A stretch of 64,000 nt of DNA from Pseudomonas putida NBRC 14164 (lineage in GTDB: Bacteria; Pseudomonadota; Gammaproteobacteria; Pseudomonadales; Pseudomonadaceae), in the NCBI RefSeq assembly GCF_000412675.1, contig NC_021505.1, forward strand, positions 5,016,501 through 5,080,500, written 5' to 3'. Below the pieces are notes generated by a model that was given only the letters and a program-made list of their open reading frames with translations, searched no databases and had not been told where the DNA came from. Shown here piece by piece: positions 34,821 to 43,300 of this stretch; the stretch's first letter is position 1, and every line of letters begins with the position of its first letter. The position numbers and the translations under genes were made by a program.

Positions 34821-35765
34821 TTACTCCTCTGCACCGGCAGCTGGTTGCATACTCGATTCCACACCCTTGGTTGTGGCCAGATCTTTGCTGCCTGCTTCTT
34901 CGTGGACCGGCTTGCCGCGGTTCATGCCTTCGTACTTGTCGACGATGGACTGGAACAGCTCTGCTGGCGCCTCGCTGTACAGCGCGACTGGGTTGTATTC
35001 GCTAGGCTTGGCCAGAGCTTCGTACTCGGCTTTGCCCAGTTTCAACGGCGACTGCTTGACCTCGGCGACCCATGCATCGAAGTCGGCCTGGGAAGTGGCA
35101 GTAGCCTTGAATTTCATGCCGGTGAAACCAGCACCGCTGTAGTTGGCGCTGATACCGTCAAACACACCGTTTTCGTTGGCGATCAGGTGCAGTTTGGTGG
35201 TCATGCCGGCCATGGCGTAGATCTGGCCACCCAGGCCCGGGATGAAGAACGAGTTCATCACGGCGTCGGAGGTGACACGGAAGTTCACCGGGGTATTAGC
35301 CGGGAAGTTGATCTTGTTGACGGTGGCAATGCCCTGTTCCGGGTAGATGAACAGCCACTTCCAGTCCAGTGCGACCACGTCGATCTGAATCGGCTTCACG
35401 TCCGAGTCCAGCGGACGGTAAGGGTCCAGCTTGTGGGTGGAGTGGTAGGTGACGTAACCCAGGGCGATGATGATCAGGATCGGGATGATCCACACCGCAG
35501 CCTCGATCTTGGTCGAGTGCGACCAGTCAGGGGTATAGGTGGCTGCCTTGTTGGAAGCACGGTACTTCCAGGCGAACGCCAGGGTCATGATGATCACAGG
35601 AATGACCACCAGCAGCATCAGGCCGGTAGCGATCAGGATCAGGTTCTTTTGCTCAATGCCGACCTGGCCCTTCGGGTCGAGCAGGGTCCAGTTGCACCCA
35701 CTGAGTAAAAGCATGCCTAAAAAGGGCAATATGCCAAACAGTCTGGGGTAACGCTTTTTACTCAT
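34821..35765 (-). CDS. cyoA: Cytochrome bo3 oxidase subunit II CyoA
   Basis: CyoA is the quinol-binding subunit II of the bo3 ubiquinol oxidase. The 314-residue lipoprotein has lipobox LLSGC (C24), two N-terminal membrane helices and a periplasmic cupredoxin domain. Copper-A ligands are replaced, as in quinol oxidases (FFIPGLGGQIYAMAGM). It is the first gene of cyoABCDE and is preceded by a long regulatory region. Confidence 0.96.
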   Translation of the reverse strand: MSKKRYPRLFGILPFLGMLLLSGCNWTLLDPKGQVGIEQKNLILIATGLMLLVVIPVIIMTLAFAWKYRASNKAATYTPDWSHSTKIEAAVWIIPILIIIALGYVTYHSTHKLDPYRPLDSDVKPIQIDVVALDWKWLFIYPEQGIATVNKINFPANTPVNFRVTSDAVMNSFFIPGLGGQIYAMAGMTTKLHLIANENGVFDGISANYSGAGFTGMKFKATATSQADFDAWVAEVKQSPLKLGKAEYEALAKPSEYNPVALYSEAPAELFQSIVDKYEGMNRGKPVHEEAGSKDLATTKGVESSMQPAAGAEE

Positions 35766-36324
35766 CTCACGACCTCTAGATCAGCTTGCTTCAATGCAAT
35801 TTGTGTTTTGGTAGCCAACACTTCGTCCTGCCAAGTGAGGCATTTTGCGCCCGTACTCGCTCCTGCCTGGGGTCCGACTGCAGGACCTTGGCTTCAAGCG
35901 TGTTAGCGGTGCTTATGGTTTCGTAGGCAACAGGCCTGTACTTCAGACCAAGTCCATTTGGTGCGGGAAAACGCGGAGGGGGGTCCGCCCGGTATCGCCG
36001 TTGGGCGAAACTTGACGAAGTCAGCAAAAAGGAGCGCTGGGGCTTCCTTCAATCCTGCGACTCGCAAGCAGTGCCGAACGGAAATTGGGGGCGATTGTAG
36101 TGAGGTCGCCAACCCTTGACTATGACTTATTGAGCAACAGTCTTTTACAGAATGCGTAACAATGCTGCTCGATAATTCAACTTCGCGACAGTTTGTCGCA
36201 CCCCGCTTGCTAGGCCTCAAAGCCGCATTCTGCAAGGCTTCGTGGTTGATCTGGATCAAGCGGTGAGCGACTTTTCCCTCTTCTCATGCGGTGTAAAAGA
36301 CCACATGCAATTCAGGACTTTTGT
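35766..36324 (-). promoter_or_regulatory. Long cyo upstream region with ANR/FNR box
   Basis: A 559-bp gap with no supported gene. It contains a perfect ANR/FNR box, TTGAT-CTGG-ATCAA (36246-36259), and a good -10 TACAAT on the minus strand (36099-36094) without a convincing -35. If that -10 is used, the cyo leader is about 320 nt. The box would be about 165 bp upstream of that start, so direct control of this promoter is uncertain. ANR/FNR control of cyo is known in other pseudomonads. Confidence 0.55.
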
Positions 36325-36831
36325 CTAAGCCTGGCGTCGGTTGCGGTAGATCCCGAGCGGAACCAGGATGGCGGTCAGCACGAACGCCACGAGCGCCCAT
36401 TGCGCCAGCGACAAGCCGAGAAGCGGCGGGTACGGCGTGCTGCAGAAGCCGTCGACCTGGAATGCCAGCGGCCAGAGTTTGGCCAGAGGCAGGTCGTCAA
36501 CGATCGGCTGGAGGGTATCGATGCCACAGCTGACCATGGGGTTGGCGAGTATATACACATGGTTGCCGGCCGCAATGATTCCGCCAATTGCGCTTACCAC
36601 CACCAGTGCCTCGAAGAAGGTCAGGCTGCGGCGCCCGGGCATCGCCGCGGCGATGAAGGCAAATACGGCAATGAACAGCAGCGCGTAACGCTGCAGGATG
36701 CACAGCGGGCACGGTGCCTCGCCCAGCACCACTTGCATGTAGAGGGCGCCGCCGATCAGCGAGAGGCAGATCAGGCCCAACAGCACCAGAAAGCGCCGTT
36801 CCCGATTCAGGCGCGATGTTTGTTCGTTCAT
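36325..36831 (-). CDS. dsbB: Disulfide-bond oxidoreductase DsbB
   Basis: DsbB reoxidises periplasmic DsbA and passes electrons to quinones. The 168-residue protein has four membrane helices, the first periplasmic-loop pair C41-P-L-C44 and the second-loop Cys C102 and C130. Placement next to a quinol oxidase operon fits its quinone link. The start is ATG 36831 with the usual MNEQTSRLNRERRFLVLLG opening. Confidence 0.94.
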   Translation of the reverse strand: MNEQTSRLNRERRFLVLLGLICLSLIGGALYMQVVLGEAPCPLCILQRYALLFIAVFAFIAAAMPGRRSLTFFEALVVVSAIGGIIAAGNHVYILANPMVSCGIDTLQPIVDDLPLAKLWPLAFQVDGFCSTPYPPLLGLSLAQWALVAFVLTAILVPLGIYRNRRQA

Positions 36832-37000
36832 TGCCGGTTCCTTCGATGGATAGTGGCAGCGTGGTCCGCCTGCCTGAGCGCAAGTCTACACGCTGGGCAG
36901 GGCCTTTGAGCGTGCCGAGGAAGCAGCGTGATAGCACTGCGCAGGGCTATCCGGTGTGGCTGAGACCGGCCGCAACAACGTCGGTTCAACGCTGGGCGGC

Positions 37001-37052
37001 AAAAAAACGGCTGCCCGGGTGCCGCGCAGGGGCAAGCCCCTCGACACCCGGG
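37001..37052 (-). terminator. Nested hairpin with T7 run (minus strand)
   Basis: An 8-bp outer stem and a 5-bp inner stem precede TTTTTTT by six bases on the minus strand. It could end hmp transcripts (stop 229 bp upstream) or a separate small RNA. Confidence 0.6.
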
Positions 37053-37086
37053 AGTGAAGGATACCGTGATTAAAGGAGGATTAAAG

Positions 37087-37128
37087 ATGAAAGCTGAGCA
37101 GGCGCTTTTCATCTCTCCTTATATATAG
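37087..37128 (+). CDS. Candidate 13-codon small ORF
   Basis: ATG 37087 reads 13 codons (MKAEQALFISPYI) to TAG and is preceded by an ideal AGGAGG at 37074-37079 with 7 bp spacing. No promoter is clear, and the same bases could instead be an antisense hairpin. Treat as a possibility only. Confidence 0.2.
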   Translation: MKAEQALFISPYI

Positions 37129-37165
37129 GCAGGAAGGAGTACTGTGACTGGGATACACATTTGTG

Positions 37166-37273
37166 CCTGTACCGGCCCCTTCGCGGGCCTGCCCGCACCC
37201 ACAGGTACCCACAGCATCTGAAACTGTTGAGTAGCTGTGGGAGCGGGCAGGCCCGCGAAGGGGCCGGTACAGG
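37166..37273. repeat. Long REP inverted pair
   Basis: CCTGTACCGGCCCCTTCGCG and its inverse CGCGAAGGGGCCGGTACAGG face each other, with GGGCAGGCCCGC-type cores. The arms are the longest of the REP pairs in this window. They end 7 bp before the hmp stop. Confidence 0.88.
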
Positions 37274-37280
37274 CGTGACA

Positions 37281-38459
37281 TCACTCCAGGGCAGCCGCCG
37301 GCCCGAAGAACTCGTAGCGGCTCTGCTGCTCCGGCACACCCAGGCCCTTCAACTGGCGCTTCACCGCCGCCATGAAGGCCTTGGGCCCAAGGAAGTAGGC
37401 ATCCACATCACGCTCCGGCGGCAGCCACTCGGCCAGCAGGTCCTCGCTCAGCAGGCCGATGGCATCGGCCTCAGCGCCACCCGCAGCCTCGGCATAGCAG
37501 TAGAAGCGCTTGAGCTGCGGATGACGCGCCGCCAGGCCATCGACCCAGTCACGGAAGGCATGCACCGCACCGTTACGCGCGCAGTGAATGAAATGCACCT
37601 CGCGCCGGGTCTGCAGCGCTGCCTGCAACATCGCCAGGGTCGGCGTGATGCCCACGCCCCCGCTGATCAGCACCAGCGGCTTGTCGCTGGCAGCCAGGGT
37701 AAAGTCACCCGCAGGCGGGAACAGTTGCAGGGTATCGCCCACCACCAGCTCATCGTGCAGGTAATTGGAAACCTTGCCGCCCGCCTCGCGCTTGACGCTG
37801 ATGCGGTACTCCTTGCCATCGCACAGCGCCGACAGGGAATAGTTGCGGCGCTGCTCAGCACCGTCGATGTCCAGCTTCAGGCCGATGTACTGGCCTGGCT
37901 CGGCCTTGAGCACCGGCTTGCCGTCTACCGGGGCAAAGTAGAACGAGACGATCTCGCTGCTTTCCTGCTCGCGACGTACCAGGCGGAATTCGCGGGTACC
38001 GCGCCAGCCGCCCTCGGCGTCTTCCTTCTGTTTATAAAGGTTTTCTTCAGCACCAATCAGGATGTCGGCCAGCTGGCCATAGGCCGCGGCCCAGGCATCG
38101 ATCACCGCAGGTGTGGCGATTTCCTTGCCCAGCACTTCCTCGATGGCGCGCAGCAGGCAGCTGCCAACGATCGGGTAGTGCTCCGGCAGAATCTGCAGGG
38201 CAACATGCTTGTTGATGATCTGCCCCACCAGGCCGCCCAGTTGCTCGAGCTGATCGATGTGGCGGGCATACATCAGCACGCCGTTGGCCAAGGCCCGCGG
38301 CTGGTCACCACTGGCCTGGTGGGCCTGGTTGAACAGTGGACGGACCTCGGGATACTCGTTGAGCATCATCTTGTAGAAGTGGGTGGTCAGCGCTTCGCCG
38401 CCGCTTTCCAGCAGGGGTACAGTGGCCTTGATGATTGCACGTTGTTCGGCATTGAGCAT
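37281..38459 (-). CDS. hmp: Flavohemoprotein Hmp (nitric oxide dioxygenase)
   Basis: Hmp oxidises NO to nitrate with O2 and NAD(P)H. The 392-residue protein starts at ATG 38459 (MLNAEQRAII). The globin domain has the distal Tyr Y29 and proximal His H85 (NKHVAL). A ferredoxin-reductase-like FAD domain (RRNYSLS) and an NAD domain (LISGGVGITP) follow. It is divergent from norR, its likely NO-sensing activator. Confidence 0.96.
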   Translation of the reverse strand: MLNAEQRAIIKATVPLLESGGEALTTHFYKMMLNEYPEVRPLFNQAHQASGDQPRALANGVLMYARHIDQLEQLGGLVGQIINKHVALQILPEHYPIVGSCLLRAIEEVLGKEIATPAVIDAWAAAYGQLADILIGAEENLYKQKEDAEGGWRGTREFRLVRREQESSEIVSFYFAPVDGKPVLKAEPGQYIGLKLDIDGAEQRRNYSLSALCDGKEYRISVKREAGGKVSNYLHDELVVGDTLQLFPPAGDFTLAASDKPLVLISGGVGITPTLAMLQAALQTRREVHFIHCARNGAVHAFRDWVDGLAARHPQLKRFYCYAEAAGGAEADAIGLLSEDLLAEWLPPERDVDAYFLGPKAFMAAVKRQLKGLGVPEQQSRYEFFGPAAALE

Positions 38460-38548
38460 TGCGACAACTCCTGAGCCTGTGGCTTCAAATGACTGCCCTA
38501 GCCATTTCAGCAATCGTGCCAACTTTTATCGCCAGCAAAATCAGGGGC

Positions 38549-38567
38549 TTGACACAAGTCATGTCAA
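38549..38567. promoter_or_regulatory. Inverted repeat in the hmp-norR gap, likely NorR site
   Basis: TTGACA-N7-TGTCAA lies between the divergent genes, about 90 bp upstream of the hmp ATG. NorR enhancers in other bacteria are inverted repeats of this general size. The exact match to a NorR consensus is not claimed. Confidence 0.45.
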
Positions 38568-38613
38568 AACGACTCACCCCGGCGTATAGTCATAACGACC
38601 CACTGGAGTCTTT

Positions 38614-40170
38614 ATGACCACAAAGCCATTGCTCACCGCCTTGCTGCCCCTGGTCAGCGACCTGTCCCGCGATTTGCCCGACCAGGAGCGCTATCGGCGC
38701 CTGCTGCAGGCCATGCGCGGCCTGCTGCCTTGCGATGCCGCCGCGCTCCTGCGCCTGGATGGTGAATGGCTGGTACCGCTGGCAGTGGATGGCCTGAGCC
38801 CCGACACCCTCGGCCGGCGCTTCCGGGTCAGCGAGCACCCACGGTTCCAGGTCTTGCTCAGCCGCCCGGAGCCCACCCGTTTTGCCAGCGACTCCGAACT
38901 GCCCGACCCCTACGATGGCCTGGTCAATGCCCCGGATGCCGACCTTGAAGTGCACGACTGCATGGGTTGCCCGTTGATGGTCGATGAGCGCCCTTGGGGC
39001 CTGGTCACCCTCGACGCCCTCACCCCCGGGCAGTTCCAGAGCCTGGAACTGGATGCCCTGCAGGCCTTCGCCAGCCTGGCCGCCGCCACCGTTACCGTGG
39101 CCGAGCGCATCGAGCACCTGGCCCTGCGCGCCGAGGACGAACACCACCGCGCCGAGATCTACCGCCAGGCCAGCGGCCAGGATAAAGAACTGATTGGCCA
39201 GAGCCCGGCGCACAAGCGCCTGGTAGAGGAGATCCGCCTGGTCGGTGGCAGCGACCTGACCGTGCTGATCACCGGCGAAACCGGGGTCGGCAAGGAGCTG
39301 GTGGCCCTTGCCCTGCACCAGGCCAGCAGCCGCGCAGACAAGCCGCTGGTCAGCCTGAACTGCGCCGCCCTGCCCGACACGCTGGTAGAAAGCGAACTGT
39401 TCGGCCATGTACGCGGTGCCTTTACCGGTGCGCACGGCGAGCGCCGCGGCAAGTTCGAACTGGCCAACGGCGGCACGCTGTTCCTCGACGAAGTGGGTGA
39501 ATTGCCACTCACCGTACAGGCCAAGCTGCTGCGTGTGCTGCAAAGCGGCCAGTTGCAACGCCTGGGCTCGGACCGCGAGCACCGCGTGGACGTGCGCCTG
39601 ATTGCCGCCACCAACCGTGACCTGGCAGCAGAAGTGCGCAACGGCAACTTCCGCGCCGACTTCTATCACCGCCTCAGCGTGTACCCGCTGCACGTGCCGC
39701 CCTTGCGCGAACGTGGTCGAGATGTACTGCTGTTGGCTGGCTACTTCCTCGAACAGAACCGTTCGCGCCTGGGCCTGAACAGCCTGCGACTGAGCCACGA
39801 CGCCCAAGCCGCGCTGCTGGCCTACGACTGGCCAGGCAACGTGCGCGAACTGGAACACCTGATCGGCCGCTCGGCCCTCAAGGCACTGGGCCAACACCCC
39901 GATCGGCCACGCATCCTCACACTCGAAGCAATCGACCTGGACCTGCGCGTGTCCTCGGCAACACCGGGGTCCCTGCCCTCCCCCGCAGCCCCGCTCCAGG
40001 TGGCAGCATTACCTGAAGGCGGCCTGCGCGAAGCGGTCGACCTCTACCAACGCCAGGTGATCGAAGCCTGCCTGCAACGCCACCAGGACAACTGGGCGGC
40101 AGCCGCGCGCGAGCTGGGCCTGGACCGCGCAAACTTGAGCCGATTGGCCCGCCGGCTGGGGCTTCGCTGA
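38614..40170 (+). CDS. norR: NO-responsive sigma-54 activator NorR
   Basis: NorR senses nitric oxide with its GAF domain and activates sigma-54 transcription of NO-detoxifying genes, here probably hmp. The 518-residue protein has a GAF domain (about 25-170), the AAA+ domain with Walker A GETGVGKE, GAFTGA and Walker B GGTLFLDEVGE, and a Fis-type HTH at the end (NWAAAARELGLDRANLSRLA). P. putida lacks full denitrification, so hmp control is the natural role. FhpR is the Pseudomonas aeruginosa name for the same type. Confidence 0.92.
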   Translation: MTTKPLLTALLPLVSDLSRDLPDQERYRRLLQAMRGLLPCDAAALLRLDGEWLVPLAVDGLSPDTLGRRFRVSEHPRFQVLLSRPEPTRFASDSELPDPYDGLVNAPDADLEVHDCMGCPLMVDERPWGLVTLDALTPGQFQSLELDALQAFASLAAATVTVAERIEHLALRAEDEHHRAEIYRQASGQDKELIGQSPAHKRLVEEIRLVGGSDLTVLITGETGVGKELVALALHQASSRADKPLVSLNCAALPDTLVESELFGHVRGAFTGAHGERRGKFELANGGTLFLDEVGELPLTVQAKLLRVLQSGQLQRLGSDREHRVDVRLIAATNRDLAAEVRNGNFRADFYHRLSVYPLHVPPLRERGRDVLLLAGYFLEQNRSRLGLNSLRLSHDAQAALLAYDWPGNVRELEHLIGRSALKALGQHPDRPRILTLEAIDLDLRVSSATPGSLPSPAAPLQVAALPEGGLREAVDLYQRQVIEACLQRHQDNWAAAARELGLDRANLSRLARRLGLR

Positions 40171-40360
40171 GGTTTACCTACAAAAGGATTAACCCAGAAA
40201 GCCTCTGGTTGCTTCCTGCCCGACTGCTATATCTCCCTAACCACCCAAATCTCGACTGCCTGGTCGAGGCTGCGCGTAACACCCCGGCAAGGGCTCTGTT
40301 ATGGCGGTTGTGGCCCGAACGTTTCGGGCTGGGGGATCCGGATACCAGCAGGGAGCATCC
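40171..40360 (+). promoter_or_regulatory. lapF leader and possible stationary-phase promoter
   Basis: The 190 bp between norR and lapF contains CTATATCT (40227-40234), which resembles a sigma-S -10 element. lapF is known from KT2440 work to be RpoS-dependent. No clear -35 is visible, as often for sigma-S promoters. A GGGAG ribosome site lies 6 bp before ATG 40361. Confidence 0.35.
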
Positions 40361-43300
40361 ATGGACAACATCGTCATCGCCGACAAGCAATCCGAAGTCG
40401 CCACTCAGAGCGCCTGGGGCAATATCAATCTCAAAGCACCAGGCGTCGTGCAGATGCCGGTATCTCCCGACAAAGTAGCCACCGTAACCCAACGCAGGCA
40501 GGACCTGATAATCACCCTGAAGTCGGGTGAGAAAGTCACCGTCGGCAACTTCTTCGCGGTGGACCAGGCCGGTGTCGGCAGCGACATTGTCTTCGTCGGC
40601 GAAGACGGCACCCTGTGGCACGCCCAGTACGATGCGGCAGCGTTCACTGGCTTTACCTTCGAAGACGTGGCCTCGCTGGACGAACTGGTCGCGGGTATCG
40701 GCACCGCCGGTAGCGCCATGCCGACGTGGGCGATTGCCGGGCTCAGCCTGCTCGGTGTCGGTGGCGCAGCAGCTGCAGCCGGCAGCGGCGGTGGCGGAAG
40801 CAGCGGTGGCGGCTCGGACCCCGATACCACTGCCCCGGCCACGCCCATCGACCTGCTGGTGTCGCCGGATGGCCTGCGCCTGACCGGCCGGGGTGAAGCG
40901 GGCAGCACGGTGAATATCCGTGATGCCGCCGGCAACCTGATCGGCAGCGGCACCGTGGGTGCCGACGGCAGCTTCAACGTGACGTTGAACCCACCACAGA
41001 TCAACAGCGAGAACCTTGAAGTCACCTTGACCGATGGTGCCGGTAATGTCTCGGCACCAGGCACCGTCACCGCCCCGGATGCAACCGCACCACTGGCACC
41101 GACCGACCTCGCCATCAACGAACAGGGCACCACCCTTACCGGGCGTGCCGAACCTGGCTCGACGGTTTCCGTACGCGGCACTGGCGGCGTAGTGCTGGGC
41201 ACTGCGGTAGCGGGTGCTGACGGCCAGTTCAGCATCACCCTGCAACCGCCACAAACCGACGGCCAGGCCCTGGAAGTCAGCGCCGCGGACGCAGCCGGCA
41301 ATACTTCGCCAGCTGCAAGCATCACGGCACCGGACGTCGACAACCCTGACACCAGCGCCCCAGACCAGCCAACCGACCTGGCCCTGGCGAATGGCGTAAC
41401 CCTCACCGGTCGCGGCGAACCCGGCGCCACCGTGCAGGTGCGCGATGCTGCCGGCAACCTCATCGGCAGCGGCTTGGTCAACGCTGACGGTACCTTCAGC
41501 CTCGCCCTCTCGCCTGCCCAGGCCAACGGCGAAGCCCTGGACATTCGCCAGGTCGATGCCGCGGGCAATAGCTCGATACCACTGGAATTCACCGCCCCGG
41601 ACATCACCCCGCCTGATGCCGTCACCGACATTCTGGTCGGCCCGGGAGGCACGGCCCTGAGCGGGCGTGGCGAACCTGGCGCCACCGTAGAAGTGCGCGA
41701 TGCCGACGGCAACGTCATCGGCTCTGGCGTGGTGAGTGCCAACGGTACCTTCCTGATCGACCTCGACCCGGCTGCACAGCAGGGCGAACAGCTGAGCCTG
41801 GTACAGACCGACCCAAGCGGCAACACCTCTGTGGCCGTCGAATACGATGTACCACTGACCACTGCACCAGTCAGCCCGAGCAACCTGGCCATCGATGCCG
41901 ACGGCACTACTCTGACTGGTTCCGCGCCAGCGGGCAGCCGCGTCGAAGTACACGACGCCAACGGCACATTGATCGGCAGCGCCATCGCCAATGCCGACGG
42001 CACCTTCAGCATCGAGCTGAGCCCAGCCCAGGCCAACGGCGAACTGCTGGATGTGGTCGCCATTGATGACAGCGGCGTTTCTTCGCTGCCTGCGCAGGTC
42101 ACCGCGCCGGACATCACCGCACCCGCCGCCCCGACCGAACTGGCCGTCAGCGCTGACGGCAGCGTCCTGACTGGCCGCGCCGAACCGGGCAGCACCGTGC
42201 GTATTCTGGCCGCCGACGGCACCGAACTGGGCACGGCCGTGGTCGGTCCGACCGGTGTATTCAGCATCAACCTTGCTCCGCCACAGGTAGACGGTGAAGT
42301 CTTGCAGGCCACTGCGACGGATGCCGCTGGCAACACGTCCGTGGCCAGCTCGGTCACTGCACCGGATATCGACGGCGTGGATACCACGCCGCCTGAAGCC
42401 CCGACCAATCTGGTAATCGGCTTGGCCGGCAGCCAACTGAGCGGCCGTGGCGAAGCCGGCACCACCGTGCAGGTGCGTGACGCCGCAGGCAACATCCTCG
42501 CGACGGGTACCGTTGGCGCGGATGGCACCTTCGTCATCGCCCTGGCCCCTGCCGTCACTGACGGCAGCACCCTGCAAGTCACCCTGACCGACGCCGCCGG
42601 TAACGTGTCGCAACCGGGCTCGGTCACCTCTGCTGACCTGCTGCCGCCTGCCCAACCGACTGAACTGGCCCTGGCCGACGGCGTGACCTTCACCGGTCGC
42701 GGCGAGCCGGGCGCCACCGTCCAGGTGCGTGATGCCGCAGGCACTCTCATCGGCACTGGCACTGTTGGCGCCGATGGCCTGTTCAGCTTGACCCTGAACC
42801 CTGCGCAGGCCAATGGCGAAGCCTTGGACGTGCGTCTGGTGGATGCCGCAGGCAACACCTCGGCGCCGCTGCAGTTCGATGCCCCGGATATCACGCCACC
42901 TGGCGCAGTAAGCAATATCGTGGTCGGCGCTGATGGACTGGCCCTGAGTGGCCGTGGCGAACCGGGTGCCACCGTCGAAGTGCGCGATGCCGACGGTAAC
43001 GTCATCGGTACCGGCGTAGTCGGTGCCAACGGCACCTTCCTCATCGACCTGAATCCAGCCGCGCAACCCGGCGAGCAACTGAGCCTGGTGCAAACCGACC
43101 CAAGCGGCAACGCCTCCGAGGCCCTCGAATACGACGTACCGCTGACCACTGCACCGGTCAGCCCGAGCAACCTGGCCATCGATGCGGACGGCACCACCCT
43201 CACCGGTTCCGCCCCGGCGGGTACTCGCGTGGAGGTGCATGACGCCAACGGCACTTTGATCGGCAGCGCCATCGCCAATGCCGACGGCACCTTCAGCATC

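Larger units (their letters stand above)
36832..37165. other. Intergenic region between dsbB and hmp, possible small RNA
   Basis: No coding gene is supported. Two structures stand out. A nested hairpin (CCCGGGTG...CACCCGGG with inner GGGGC-AA-GCCCC, 37014-37052) is followed on the minus strand by T7 (37007-37001). Upstream of it on the same strand lies a segment with an anti-Shine-Dalgarno-like CCTCCTT (about 37073-37080) and a stem pairing GATGAAAAGC with GCTTTCATC. On the + strand the same bases give AGGAGG (37074-37079) and a 13-codon ORF from ATG 37087 to TAG 37128. Confidence 0.4.

Noticed and set aside
35903..36259. 118-codon minus-strand open frame upstream of cyoA
   Set aside because: No family match and no ribosome site; it covers the likely cyo regulatory region.
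38500..38523. Sigma-54 promoter for hmp (TGGCACG...TTGCT)
   Set aside because: The spacing between the two elements is three bases too short for a sigma-54 promoter.
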